64,000 nucleotides of DNA from the NCBI GenBank assembly GCA_029582155.1, contig CM055902.1, positions 19,169,248 to 19,233,247 on the forward strand. The letters run 5' to 3'. Position numbers and translations under genes: made by a program. Below, piece by piece: positions 46,690 to 58,767 of this stretch (the stretch's first letter is position 1; the number at the start of each line of letters is the position of its first letter). The stretch is from Panopea generosa. Taxonomy: Eukaryota; Mollusca; Bivalvia; Adapedonta; Hiatellidae. The notes beneath the pieces are model-generated. The model ran no database searches and was not told the DNA's origin. It worked only from the letters and a program-made list of their open reading frames with translations.

Positions 46690-47320
46690 CGCTGCCGTAA
46701 TGCAATATTTTACAAGAGAAATTTTCTCTTCTAGAAATATTGTTTAATACTGCACTCGTTTGAAAGAAATACTTTCAAAACCATCAAGTAGAAAGGAAAT
46801 GTCTGTTCAGTAGTGTATGTAAAAGCAATGTCCTTCCAGACGAGAAAATTTCTCTTCTCGGAAAGTATGCAGAACAAGAGAAATATCTCGCTAACAACAC
46901 GAGAGACGGTTTCTTTTCTACTGGCAATATTTTACAAGAGAAATTTTCTCTTCTAGAAATAATGTTCAAATGCACGCGTTTGAAAGAACGCATCTTTCAA
47001 AAGTGTCAAGTAAAAAAGAAGCATCTCCTCAGTTTTGTATGGAAAAGCAAGGCCCTCCCAGAAGAGAAAATTTCTCTTCTGGGATTATCTCGTTGTAATC
47101 AAAGTTACAGGACAAGAGAAATATCTCGCTCGCATAAGAAGAGAAGAAATTTCTCGCTAGCAACATAAGAGAAGTTTTCTTTTCTGCACTGTATTCGATA
47201 CGTGCGATTGAACACGACAATTTTCTAGAGAAGAAATTTTCTCGTCTAGAATATAACTTCTGAAATTGCCATAAGTACCGATACGTTTACCAGAGGAGAA
47301 TGTATATCTCCTCTGGACTA
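46690..47320. repeat. Cluster of short palindromes in a diverged tandem duplication
   Basis: Two ~225-bp units begin AATATTTTACAAGAGAAATT at about 46700 and 46925. They and the next ~200 bp contain at least six near-perfect palindromes with AGAGAAA/TTTCTCT cores. The best are 47057-47083 (13-bp arms, 1-bp centre) and 47290-47316 (10-bp arms, 7-bp loop). Confidence 0.85.
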
Positions 47321-47399
47321 TCATAAAGGTGAACGCTGATTCAAGCTTTTGCACTTAAAAATAACATAACTTTTCTCTTCTTGTAATTACTCATTCTAA

Positions 47400-49040
47400 T
47401 GAAAAACTATACATAAGAAGAGATATTCCCCGTGCTTATTATCTTAAATGTGTACGTTTGAGCATGTCTATATTATAATGAGATATATTTTCTTGAAAGA
47501 CATTTCCAAACTTCTTAATGTTTCTCGTTGTTAAATCGATAATATATAGATTTGGTAATCGGAAATATTTCAACATTTTATACACACATTGCAGGGATTT
47601 GCGACCGGTTCCAAGGATTAAGAAATAAAAGCAAATGAGAAGAAGTTCTTTTTTACCGTTTTCTGCTATTAAAGTTCATGATAAAAGCATAAGAAAGTAG
47701 TTGATTATTTGTGTTGCTTATAGCAAAACTTAGTTTTTCGGGAAACTGAATCAAACGGTGTTATCTTAAATTAGATATGCATATATAAATTTTTTCTTCG
47801 TGACTCGAGATTTACAAAAAAAACAACAATTAAAATACGTTTCATACTGAAATTGAAACGAAAAATTATGTTTCAATCATGCATACACATGTTGTTTCGT
47901 TTCAATTTCCTTTCAATAACAGTTATGTTTATTCAATGGCAAATGTTTTATCAAACCTAAAATAATTAATGTGATACTAAGTTTAGCTAATTGACTTTTC
48001 CAAAAGGAGCTTTTAGTGCTGTGAAGTGATTGTAAAGTTTCACGCCGTATGTTGATTGTGTTGGCATGATTTATTAAGCCAGTGATCGCGTGTGAGAGCA
48101 GTAATGTATTTATGACCCCTCATAATAATACAAACTTAGTCAAACATACTATTTTTTGTTTCTTTGCTTTCAATGGATCATGTAATCAAAAAATCGCATC
48201 TCCACGAAAAATATATATTTTCAAGCAGCCTATTAACAACTAAAAAGGTAAGATAAAGTAAAGGAGATATAACATATTTTTAATATTTTCATCAATCCAT
48301 GAATAAGTTAAACAGCCAAAAATGTAAAACCATATCATGCAAGGGAACTTAATTGTCAAAGACTATAGATATATAACTCTGAAATGGTGCAATCTTGATA
48401 CGTGTACATGTACTTATCATGTTTCTTAAAATAGCGCTGAAACATAATATATTTAAAAAGACAAAATGTTATTTGTTCAAAAATGTGTAAAACTGTAACA
48501 TGTAATATCAAAACGGTAACATGTTCACATATTTAATTTGAATGTGATTGAAATATGTTTCAATAAATAATTTTCTTTATTTTATATGCAATAGAAAATG
48601 CAATTATTAATTATCAATATTATTTATATTTGTCATTTTTTTAATTACACATAGTAACATATTAATGTCGCATAGTGTGTCCTAAATTTCTTACTATAAT
48701 GAAATATTACAACATCATACATTATAAAGACATAAAACATAAAAAAATCATATCAAATCAAAACGAAACATGTTTTAATACACAAACTGGAATTTTTGGA
48801 CCAGCTTACAATTTGTATTCAATTATATAATAAATCTGACAGCATACTAAGTAACACTTCTTCAGATTCTTCTTTCCATATGTGTCTACAGCTTTTATAA
48901 TTAATTTTGAATGAGTGTCTGATATAATCAGTTGGTTGTTTATTTTTATACCCCGAAACATTAATATAATCGTCATCTATATCCATAGTGTCGTTAAAAT
49001 TTAATGTGGTTGAACCATCTGTGAATTAAAATGCTGTGCT
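47400..49040. other. AT-rich stretch, nothing recognised
   Basis: No exon, SINE or transposon end was identified on either strand. Confidence 0.45.
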
Positions 49041-49041
49041 A

Positions 49042-49047
49042 TTTATT
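49042..49047 (-). terminator. Candidate poly(A) signal of the small gene
   Basis: AATAAA on the minus strand, 26 bases after the TGA at 49073. Confidence 0.4.
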
Positions 49048-51290
49048 TTTCCACAGGGTATTTTAGCAAAGGTCATCTTTTATTCTCAAGTACCCCAAGG
49101 TATAACGTTTTGTTGTTGTATTCAACAACTCCGATTGTAACCTGCAATATAAATAATATAATCATTAAAACTGTATTAATTGTCAACATTTGTTGCAAAA
49201 GTATATAGTAACAATCTTCACGATGTCCCTAAATCATACATCTATTGCATGGGAGACCGTGTCAAAGTGATATTTGGATCATTATGGTTACAAAAATTTC
49301 TAGTTGTATGTTTGATAAAGATCAATGATATTGAAGGTACAAGACCGCACACAAAGTCACATGGTGCAATATTTGATGTGTCAATGGTTATAACTCTAGC
49401 AATAATAATCTGATGTTGACAGTTCAATATCTTGTTTTGGGTATTGTTATTGTATAACTACTGTGTACGTCTAGTACATTTGGTAAAGATTAAATAAATG
49501 TTGCATGTGCAAGAGTATACACAAGAGGATTTAGAGCACTATTTGATAATTGAAGAGAACGGACATAATTCTAACATTAATTATACGATTTGACCACATC
49601 AAAACCGTGTTCGAGATTGTTATTACCTTTTAAGTCTTGGAAAGACAATTCAAGCGTCATAACTTTAATAAAGATGTTTGATAAGGTCATTCTAAGATTA
49701 TATATATTGAATGACAAATTAAGGCGCTATAATGCACACAACCTCATATGTGAGTGTGTATGACGGAGAATAGATACAGGACGACCAAAATAACTTTGTT
49801 CAGGTGAGATATGTCTTCTTTTCCGAAATGATAGAGCATTCACACATACATTAAACACGCATACAGTTTAATTTAACATTTTAAATGATTATTGATGTAA
49901 AAATTAAAAATGTTATAAATGAATACTTACTTCAATTGTTTCATCTGATACGACTGTTGCGTGTTGTCGCCCATTGCTTCTATTTTTCTGAAGTAATAAT
50001 CACAACTTCATAAGATACCTAATTCAAGTTTCCTTCATTATAAATATTGAAACTTTGTCAAACATGTAAAACTCTTACAAATATTATACGGATGCATTTG
50101 AAAATCAATAGAACAAATTAAACATAACCATCTAAATAATCATTTCTGATTGCTTTTAAAAATGAAAAATACATCTGCAATAAATCCTATTCAAGATGAT
50201 TTTTCAGCACATCTCGTTTAGTTGCATATACTTGATTGCTGGTTATTATACATGTAATTTGCATGTTCAAAATGAAAATGAAAAAAATCATTTTAAAGAC
50301 ATAGATTAAAAATATAATTTGTACACGTAACGAAATCCATTGAATAACAGTGTTTACAAATATCAGAATCATAAGACATTCAAATAGATATACCATTTTT
50401 TCAGAATGATCCTTGGTGACCGCCTCTTCAATCCTTAGAGGTTTTGCTTTTCTGAAATATATTATTGTTTTATCTTATTCATTCCGTTATAACATTTTAA
50501 ATGATAATGAACTTACTGCAATTGACACTTCTCTTTCACCTTCCATGCTTAGACGTTTGTTTTCTGAAATAAATTCGGTTATTTTATGCTGTAACAGGAA
50601 AATTAAGAAGATAATAGACAATTTCAACAAAGTAACTGACAAAGTTCTAATTGCTACACACCAATAATGATCGCATTGCAATGAAAAGGTTGTTTTTTGT
50701 TAGAGGGTTTCTAGAAATAAATGTTTGTATGTATGGCGGTGGGGGGTCAGACGGCAATTATTTATTTTTTACCCACAGAGCATAAATTTTAATTGTGATA
50801 TACACCACCATGAATACAATCTTCATTTGATAAAATACCACCATGCACAAAATAAAAAATAGGCTAAAATCCGCTTTCTATTGTTTTCTTATTGTTAACC
50901 TTGCAAAATTACTAGTCTGGGCGGTTGCCTACTTTCTTTGAAGTACGCCGACATAACACTTTTGATCTAATGCCGATATGCAAGTGTTTACACCACAATT
51001 TACCACAGGTCGAAAATTAAATAAAGGGGCACTACAGATAACAAACGAAAAACAACAACAACATAATAATAATAATAACTAAAGGTTGGTGTTTGTTTGT
51101 AACTAGTTGTCTTCTAAAGTGTTTGTTTTCAGTATACTAATTTCTTAAAAAAAACAACGAATTACTATGAAATTGATACAAAATGTAAAGAGTCTTTATA
51201 ATTACACTTGCCTAAAGTACTGTATAGAATGATCACGCTGTCCCTTTCACTTACACCTTGTGCCAATGCCCGATGACGTCACTCTGACAG
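49042..51290 (-). CDS. Possible small multi-exon gene, unrecognised
   Basis: Minus-strand candidate exons with good splice sites: a 5' exon ending 51255 (donor GTAAGT), 50563-50517 (acceptor TTTCAG, donor GTAAGT), 50451-50394 (acceptor TTTCAG, donor GTATAT), 49987-49931 (acceptor TTCAG, donor GTAAGT) and terminal 49141-49073 (acceptor ATTGCAG, TGA, then AATAAA at 49047-49042). Joining 50563, 49987 and 49141 gives 51 residues from an ATG with good Kozak context: MEGEREVSIA, then KNRSNGRQHATVVSDETIE, then VTIGVVEYNNKTLYLGVLEN and KR. Adding the 50451 exon brings an early stop. No family is recognised. The case rests on splice signals alone; coincidence is possible. It sits upstream of and parallel to CNDP2. 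Confidence 0.35.
51274..51281 (-). promoter_or_regulatory. CRE palindrome TGACGTCA
   Basis: A perfect cAMP-response-element consensus about 20 bases upstream (minus strand) of a candidate first exon ending in CAAGGT/GTAAGT. It may be the promoter of the small gene. Confidence 0.4.
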
Positions 51291-51299
51291 TAAAAAAAA

Positions 51300-52297
51300 C
51301 AGTATTATGACACATGTTATTTCGCTAAGTGGGTATCTTGGAAATTGTTGATGGATACAAAAGGAATTACATCGGTGTAATGTGCATAAGTTCTTTGTCA
51401 GACATCTTTTGAAAATTTTAAACAATTGTCAGACTTCGTAGGAAATATATCAAAATAATGGATTAAAGTTAAGTCGACGATAATATACCGTTATAGAAAT
51501 TTTATTTTAATTTCAAATGCTATGCGTATATTTTGGTTACGGTGAGTATGCAATGCACTTGTGTCTGTGTGGTATCAAGGCTTGTGTATCAAAGAAATTA
51601 CTGACCAAACACATGGGTCACTCATCATTCTAATACATTTCCGTGTTAATAATTTTTAACAACGCTTAATGTTTCAAATCTGTAAGATGAATTTTAAAAA
51701 CTAAAAACTAAATGTTAAAACGTATTAAACGTATTATGTTAAATTAGTTTTACAAGATGGCAAATTTGAAATGTTAAACTCTAAATGTTAAAACTAGAAA
51801 AACAATATAGTATTTAACTAAGACTGCACCCATATGAAAATACGGGTCATATTATCCTGTTTACTATCCATGTAAAAAAGGTTTATGGGTGATCTCTATA
51901 TCGACAAAATCAACTACATGGATATAGTTTTATGTAAATGTACCATTGTCTGATCTTGTTATGTATGTTTCGAAATCGGACTTTATCAAATGGATATAGA
52001 TTTTACCTAGTTGTTCGTATTGGACGACTTTTATGTTAAATATAATAATATAAATTTTGTCATAATTTTATTATCTTTATAAACTTGTGTGTATGTTCAT
52101 ATATATATTTATACAGTCGAACAAAGCCTGAAACTCCAATATATTAAGTCCTTTATGATATCATATATAATAAAGTTGTATGATGATTATTTAAATTTGT
52201 CGCCCTATTTGTTTGTATTGCTGCTGTTTGATTATTTTTGTATGCTTTATTAAAAGCATATTAATTCAGTGTTACTTTCGTTTTTAAGATACACAGG

Positions 52298-52338
<41 letters not shown>

Positions 52339-52750
52339 GGATAAAGTGTATATTAAACACTTGGACATCATCACTATTATCGACTTAAAATAACAAGGAA
52401 AAGGAATGTGTTCATCAAATCGTGGGTGTGGCTTATCTCAAGCAGTCCGACTCGACAGTGTAGTATTTACAACCGTTTTTTATTATGATCTGCCGACTAC
52501 CAGCACTGAAAACCTTTCCTATTGCAAGTAAATTGTACAGTCTCTGAATGGCCATCTTATCTGCATGCATAATTAAGTTAATTGCAAACCGAATACATCC
52601 AATACAAAGCTTCATGCAAAGTAAGCATACAACACGAGTCTTGTCATGGTCAGAGAGATAAATTTAGTGTAAATGGTACTTGGAATAAACGTGATAGATT
52701 AATGCATTTTTTTTAAAGAGAGAATAATGAAAATGGCGATGATTAAATAA
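51300..52750. other. AT-rich stretch, nothing recognised
   Basis: Only a (GA)n run at about 52298-52336 stands out. A 60-codon minus-strand frame at 52433-52615 matches no family I know. Confidence 0.45.
52298..52336 (+). repeat. (GA)n microsatellite
   Basis: About 19 uninterrupted GA units. Confidence 0.95.
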
Positions 52751-52756
52751 TATAAC

Positions 52757-52960
52757 CAGGCCCGGTAATCCCAGTCGGTACCACGTCTCACTATCAATCC
52801 AGGGGTCAAATCCCCGTCCGACCAGTCCTCGTTATGATTAAGATATAACATTGCGTCTCATTATCATTCGTCTCTCACCGCTGATTCAAGTGAGAAAGTT
52901 ATAAATCACTTGCAGAGATGAATGTGCTTGAGCACTGATTACAATTTGGTAGTCATGTTG
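52757..52960 (+). repeat. SINE family B, truncated
   Basis: Head CAGGCCCGGTAATCCCAGTC, a CAATCCAGGGGTCAAATCCC block (B box partly lost), then ATTGCGTCTCATTATCATTC and GCTGATTCAAGTGAGAAAG. Confidence 0.75.
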
Positions 52961-53189
52961 AAATTTAGAGTGATTGACATGTACAGTAGTTTTGAGACTA
53001 AAACGTATTCGGAAGACTGAATGCATACAATTGTCTATTGTATGTAATTAAAAAGAGATAAATATGTGTATTCCATCTTCAAAATTATTTGACAATGCAA
53101 GTTGTAAAAAATCAAGCAAAATACTCAAGGTCCTGATAGGGGTCATTTATGTGTTTGTGTGAATATTGAGAGTCATTGCTATACAATCT

Positions 53190-53400
53190 AAGGTTAAAAG
53201 ACGATAAGTTAACTTCTCTTTCCTGAGATCCTGGAAGGTTAACCAGTACTCGAGTTCTTCCGTCTCAGCAAGTAACGAATAAATTTCCCACTAGAATTAG
53301 CGATGAGAGACGTGACACGGAGACGTAATGTCTATCAATCACAAAGACTATGGCCGAATAGGATTGATAGTAATACGCTCACTACAGGGGGATATACTGG
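53190..53400 (-). repeat. SINE family B, degraded
   Basis: GATAAGTTAACTTCTCTTTC, AACCAGTACTCGAG, CTCAGCAAGTAAC and GATGAGAGACGTG follow the family B minus-strand order. Confidence 0.6.
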
Positions 53401-53534
53401 TTTTGACTATTATGAAGCAATTCTTGTTAGAAAATCGTATCTCATTCAAATAAAAACCATATTATATACATTTCAGTGTTTATCAACGAAACATATGTAA
53501 CAACAAATGAGATTGGATGGGTACGGGATGGATA

Positions 53535-53960
53535 TATATAAATTTCATTAAAGTAGACATTGATAGTTAAGTCTTAAAACCTAAGACTTTTAGACCGGGT
53601 TTCTCAAAGTTTAGCGACATCAGAGTATTTTCGTAGTTTTTGGTTCAATATATTCTACAGTTATTTTACAAAATAAACTGTTTCAAGTTGTGATTTTATC
53701 CTATTTGATAAAGTTAGATGCTGGTAAAACCCCTTTACGATTGCAATGTTTTGCTTTCTTGTAAAAAGTGCCTTCAATAATACACTACGATAAAAATTAG
53801 TTCAACGAAAGAGGCGATCTTCCAGTCTACTCCACGACTTTATTCTGTACTTTTAAATAAAACCTGATCTGAATTTGAATCTATACGACGTAGGGCCTAT
53901 TACACATTAGAACTTTTCTGTAATAATGTTTAACATTTCTGAATCTAATATCATTTCGAA
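53535..53960 (-). repeat. Dispersed repeat, inverted partner of 17400-17870
   Basis: The reverse complement shares at least five blocks in the same order with 17400-17870 (for example AAACAGTTTATTTTGTAAAA and TGTTAAACATTATTACAG). Confidence 0.65.
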
Positions 53961-54717
53961 ATCAACCATGATTGACGACAGGCAGAAAGCTATTATTACA
54001 TTTGCTTCAAGGACTATTTTCATTGTTGCTATGCGATATGTTAACTAGTATGGACACTCTTGCATTTCAGCCTTCATAGCTAAAAGCAATGGTGTGCTTG
54101 TGTAACTTAAGTTATTGTCTGTGACATATACATGACACTGAACACACATGGAAAAATGTTTTGACTTTTCGAAAACTTGAAGAAAATACGGTATAAACAG
54201 AGACTGTTTGATATTAGCAAATCTTTAGTCTTGTAACACATATCTATATATAAATTATGATAACTGATAAAACAAATAAATAATAATAATTGATATGTTA
54301 TTAACAGTTAATTGGATATAACATAAATTAATTCATTGTTTATTAAATAATGAATATGGTGTTTGTTTCACAGTTTGACATATTTCCATTTAATTTAGAT
54401 TAGCATCAATACCACCTTAGCCGACATGAGTCGATATAGTATAATTCATGAACAGGCAATGTGACAAAACATCGACACATGTTCTTATATATTGAATTAA
54501 TGTTCAAGGACGCTAGCTTGCCATCAAATCCAATACAATTAAACATAAATTTATCTCAATTACAAAGTAGACAGACATTTTTCCGACAGGTCGGTTTTTA
54601 CCTCGTTCTGAACTTATGTTGTTTTGAACTGGATTTGTTGTTGTTATCGTCGTTGTTGTTGTTGTAGTTGTTAGGGAGCAAACGATAGAGGAATTTCCGA
54701 TTACGTAATAATCGGAA
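53961..54717. other. Flank left of the transposon, no gene seen
   Basis: AT-rich, with a (GTT)n-like tract near 54637-54670. Confidence 0.5.
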
Positions 54718-54738
54718 GTCGGCCATCTTGGAGGCACT
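54718..54738 (+). repeat. Left terminal inverted repeat
   Basis: GTCG then GCCATCTTGGAGGCACT. The 17-bp core is an exact inverse of 61393-61409, and the outer GTC also matches. A further CTCA/GCTCA match follows after a one-base gap. It contains a YY1-like GCCATCTTG. Confidence 0.8.
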
Positions 54739-54823
54739 GCTCAGTGATTCTTTCGCGTAAGATTCACTTCAGTGCACAAATACAATAACGACAGTTGTCA
54801 TTTTGTAAATATCCTAAGGCAAA

Positions 54824-56727
54824 ATGGTGATTAAGTGTGCTATTTTGGACTGTTCAAACAGGAAAGATCGTGAAAAGGACTATCAATACTATAGATTACC
54901 TGCCATTGTGAAAAATCAAGGTGAAGAGTGTGAAAAACTGTCGAGCGAGCGGAGACGTGAATGGTTGTCAAACATTAACCAATGTTTTAAAAACAAAAAC
55001 TTGGATAACGTTAGAATATGTTCCAATCATTTTGTCAGTGGTATGTACAAGTTAATAATTATTATTAAAATGGTGTCCTGCATATTTGTGTATAAATTGA
55101 ATCATAAGCTTAAATGTTTATCATTAAATATACTGGTACTGCATGAAGCCCCATAATCCTCATAATATTTTTAAAAACTTGGATAACGTGAGGATATGTA
55201 ACTATGTTCAAACCCTTTTGTCAGTCGCATGTACCAGTAAATAATTCTTATTAAAGTGGTGTCCTGCATATGTGTGTATAAATAACTGAGTACCATGTAC
55301 AAGTAAATAAATCTTAAAATAACAATGGTGTATAAATAAAATCATTAGCTTACATGTTTATCATTAAACATACTGGTACTGCACGAAGCCCCATAATCCT
55401 CATAATATTTTTTTACCCAAAAGCTGACAACTAAAGCTAGACATATAACTTTTGTTTAACTGATTATGTATACATTAATATTTAACTTTTCTATTTAGGC
55501 AAAAAGGCAGATCTATATGACAAAAACAACCCTGACTGGTGTCCCACTCTGCGGCTAGGAGTATCAAAACCTGAACCACTTCTCTCAACACCACTGCACA
55601 GTGCCACACCACATGTGGATCGATATAAGCGGGTTCAGCAGAGATGTAAGCGTAAACGACTTGAGCTTTTATGTGAAGATGAAGAAAGCGCTCCTGAAGT
55701 AACTGACATAGATTTAGAAGGTGTTTCTTCTCAAACAGACATGGATGGTTTGTTCATTAATTCAATGGAAAGTGAAATCGAAAGATTGCGACAGGAAAAC
55801 CAGAAGTTGAAAAAGGACGGTATTGTTCGTTTGTCAAAGGAAGACTTTGAAGACAATTGTGAGAAGGTGAAGCACCTTACAGGATTATCTACATTTGCGT
55901 TACTAATGACAATGTTTAGATACCTTGAACCACATTTACAAACATCAGGCGTGCTCGACCAATTCAGAATGATGATTTTAACTCTAATGAGACTGAGACT
56001 GAATTTGTCTGTGTTATTTCTGTCGTATGAGTTTGGTATCTCTCAGTCCTTTGTATCAAGGATATTCAGCAGTGTTATCGACACAATGTTTAATAGAATG
56101 AAGCCTTTCATACACTGGCCAGATAGAGAAACGCTGCAAAAGACCATGCCAATGCAGTTTAGAAAACATTTTGGTAAGAGGTGTTGTGTTATAATAGACT
56201 GTTTCGAGGTTTTTATTGAAAGACCATCCAACCTTAGATCCCGTGCTGAGACCTGGTCATCATACAAGCACCACAACACAATCAAATTTCTCATTGGAAT
56301 TACTCCTCAAGGCACAGTTTCATTTATTTCAAGAGGTTGGGGCGGAAGAGTGAGTGACAAATACATCACAGAACATTCTGGCTTTTTAAATAATATAGTT
56401 CCTGGAGATTTGATATTGGCAGACAGGGGGTTCGATATTCGCGAAAGTGTAGGTACATTATGCGCACAAGTCAATATTCCTGCATTCACTAAAGGACGCA
56501 ATCAGCTCTCACCAACAGATGTAGAAACAACAAGGAAAATTGCCAATGTTCGCATTCATGTTGAACGTGTTATTGGAACTGTAAGGCAGAAATATTCATT
56601 TCTTAATGGAACTATCCCAATCCGCTTCCTGATGACGAAAGACAGTGACTACACTATGATTGACAAGATTGCACATGTGTGCTGTTCCCTTGTCAACTTA
56701 AATGATTCTGTAGTAGATTTTAATTAA
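54824..56727 (+). CDS. THAP-domain DDE transposase (DDE_Tnp_4 type)
   Basis: Two exons, 54824-55040 (donor GTATGT) and 55499-56727 (acceptor TTTAG), join in phase to give 481 residues. A THAP zinc finger occupies about residues 1-93: C5, C10, C66, H69, then [24 protein letters not shown] fingers bind DNA and here would recognise the transposon ends. A basic linker and a short coiled coil (about 162-179, [16 protein letters not shown]) precede a helix-turn-helix region (about 229-266, [16 protein letters not shown]). The catalytic core has D306 (IIDCFEV), D381 (LILADRGF) and E428 (HVERVIG), the DDE triad of the DDE_Tnp_4 family. No stop or frameshift is present. It is convergent with the YqaJ gene and starts about 85 bp inside the left terminal repeat. 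Confidence 0.9.
54995..55412 (+). repeat. Tandem duplication of the exon 1 end and intron of the transposase gene
   Basis: AAAAACTTGGATAACG at 54995 recurs at 55173. The second copy holds a decayed version of the exon end in which the donor GTATGT has become GCATGT (55227). Confidence 0.85.
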
Positions 56728-57120
56728 ATACTTATTCATGACATACTGCGAGAAAACAAACATAATGTCATCTGCATAATGTATCAAACCAGATCAGCTT
56801 ACACTGTCTGTGCAGACTGATCCTGGCTTAAACATTCCGTCTCAGGGGTTAAGGAATAAAGGTAAATTGAATCAGGTATAAGAGTTATGATTCCTGAAAC
56901 AGAAAATCCTCATGAGGCAACAAGCGTCTGTCGGGATTAGACTGTGTTGCATGCTTAGGTTATTCCCGGTCTTCACGTATAGTTCTTGCATTAAATTACT
57001 GATTCAATGATATTAAAGTTACTGCTATGCATATGATTTTTTCTTTTTCATTCCTTTTTTTTAATTTATGCCTCGCATCAACATATGGCATTCAATGAGC
57101 ATACATAACTTCCAGTGTTC
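56728..57120. other. Transposase 3' flank
   Basis: A candidate poly(A) signal AATAAA lies at 56855-56860; nothing else recognised. Confidence 0.4.
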
Positions 57121-57121
57121 G

Positions 57122-57290
57122 AGCCGAGCCCTTTAGCTCAGTCGATACTATAGGGACAAGGATTGTCAATCCAGGGGTTGAGAGTTTGAATCACGGCTCG
57201 GCCAGCATTTTTTCCGACATTTGACAAAGTCAATGTGACATGACTGAGAAAATGTTAAAAACGGCGTTAAAACCCAATCAATCCAGTGTT
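57122..57290 (+). repeat. tRNA-headed SINE (family C) inside the transposon
   Basis: A box region CCCTTTAGCTCAGTCG and B box region GAGTTTGAATCACGG. Body with GACAAAGTCAATGTGACATG and the tail motif AAAAACGGCGTTAAAACCC. Confidence 0.75.
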
Positions 57291-57539
57291 CCTTTTTATT
57301 CATGATGGTGTGCGCAGGTACATATCACATACAGTGATAACTTCCCCGAAAGCTAATATATTTCAATACATTGGTTTGGAAAATATAAACAAATGAAACT
57401 GTTTTGGTCTATCAAATGTTCTCATGGTGAAATGGTAATAAAGCAAAAATACATTTCATTGAATACAATTATTTTATTATTATGTAAGTAACACTTACAC
57501 AAGATCGATAACAACTGGGCTATAATACATGAAGTGATA

Positions 57540-58745
57540 AATACTTTCACTCATACACCTCTTTAAATGAATGGATAATCTGTGATTAAAAGTGGAAAAC
57601 ATTGGCAAATGGAGAAATTTCTCATTATAAAAAATTTCACCCTTTGCCATGAAGTTTTCAGAAGTTGTTTGCCAAAGAGAGGTTTGTATAAGGGAAATGC
57701 TTAAATACTTATAGTTATGAACTGAAATAAAAGCAATATCTGATAATTAAAAAAGTCTTTTGATGGAGAAAGGAATTAATTGACACATTTAGTTGTTGAA
57801 AACGGAGATTATCTCTTGAGATGCACAAAACAATCAAAAGTATGTGTATGCAATTCTAAACAGGTCTGTGACATATCAGTTATCATACTGTGACCATATG
57901 GCAGTGTGCTTTATCTGCCTTTCATGTTATGTAACATTATGCAATCATTTCCTGTTTTGACATATGGATTATGGTTGTTTGTTACATACTAATTAATTGG
58001 TTTTATGACCCTTTTATTGTACTAATGGCTTTGGCTTATTGGCAATAAAAACCCTTCTTACATTCCAAAATCTGCAGCAGAAAAATTTGTCATCATCATT
58101 GGAAATAACATTTGAAAATATATCTAATATTGAACATGTATTTATGAAAACAAAAAAGCACAAAACATTAATTTTGGTTAAAGAAAAGAAAAGCTCATAC
58201 AACAATTTTGCAATATATCCTATAATTGAATGGATTATAATGTACAACCAAAAGTGGAAAACATTGTGGCACAAGAAGAATTTGCACGTCTTGAGCATTT
58301 TATTCTTGTGTCACTATGTTTAAACCCTTTTCCATTATAAAACAATTCTGCAGACAACTTTGAACATATTTTGTCCTAACATACTCTATATTTGAATGGA
58401 TAACCTATGACTTACACTGGAAGCATTGTCAATGTGGCAAAAGGAGAAAGTGCATGTTTTCAGCAATTTCTTCTTTTGTCACAAAGTTTAAACCCCCTCC
58501 CTTTTACAACAACTCTGCAGCAGACAACTATGAACATATTTTGAAGAAAAAAAAATTACTAAAAGTTGAAAACATTGTAGCAAAAGGAGAAATTGCAGCA
58601 GACGACTTTGAGCATATTTTCAAAAAAATTCTCTATAATGCATTGAATGGATAACCCATGACTTAAAGTGCGAAACATTGTGGCATAAGGATAAATTGGA
58701 CGTTTTCAGCAATTTCTTTGTTTGTCACTTAGTTTTAATTCAAGT
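57540..58745. repeat. Degenerate ~200-bp repeats between the two transposon genes
   Basis: GAATGGATAAC(C/T), AAACATTGTGGCA and TTTTCAGCAATTTCTT(C/T) with TTTGTCAC recur near 57570, 58225, 58395, 58560 and 58645. No open frame of interest; possibly sub-terminal or regulatory repeats. Confidence 0.65.
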
Positions 58746-58767
58746 ACACTAATATTGCTGGTTTGTT

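Noticed and set aside
52433..52615. 60-codon minus-strand frame (MKLCIGCIRFAINLI...)
   Set aside because: It reads somewhat like protein, but no family, splice support or codon evidence could be shown.
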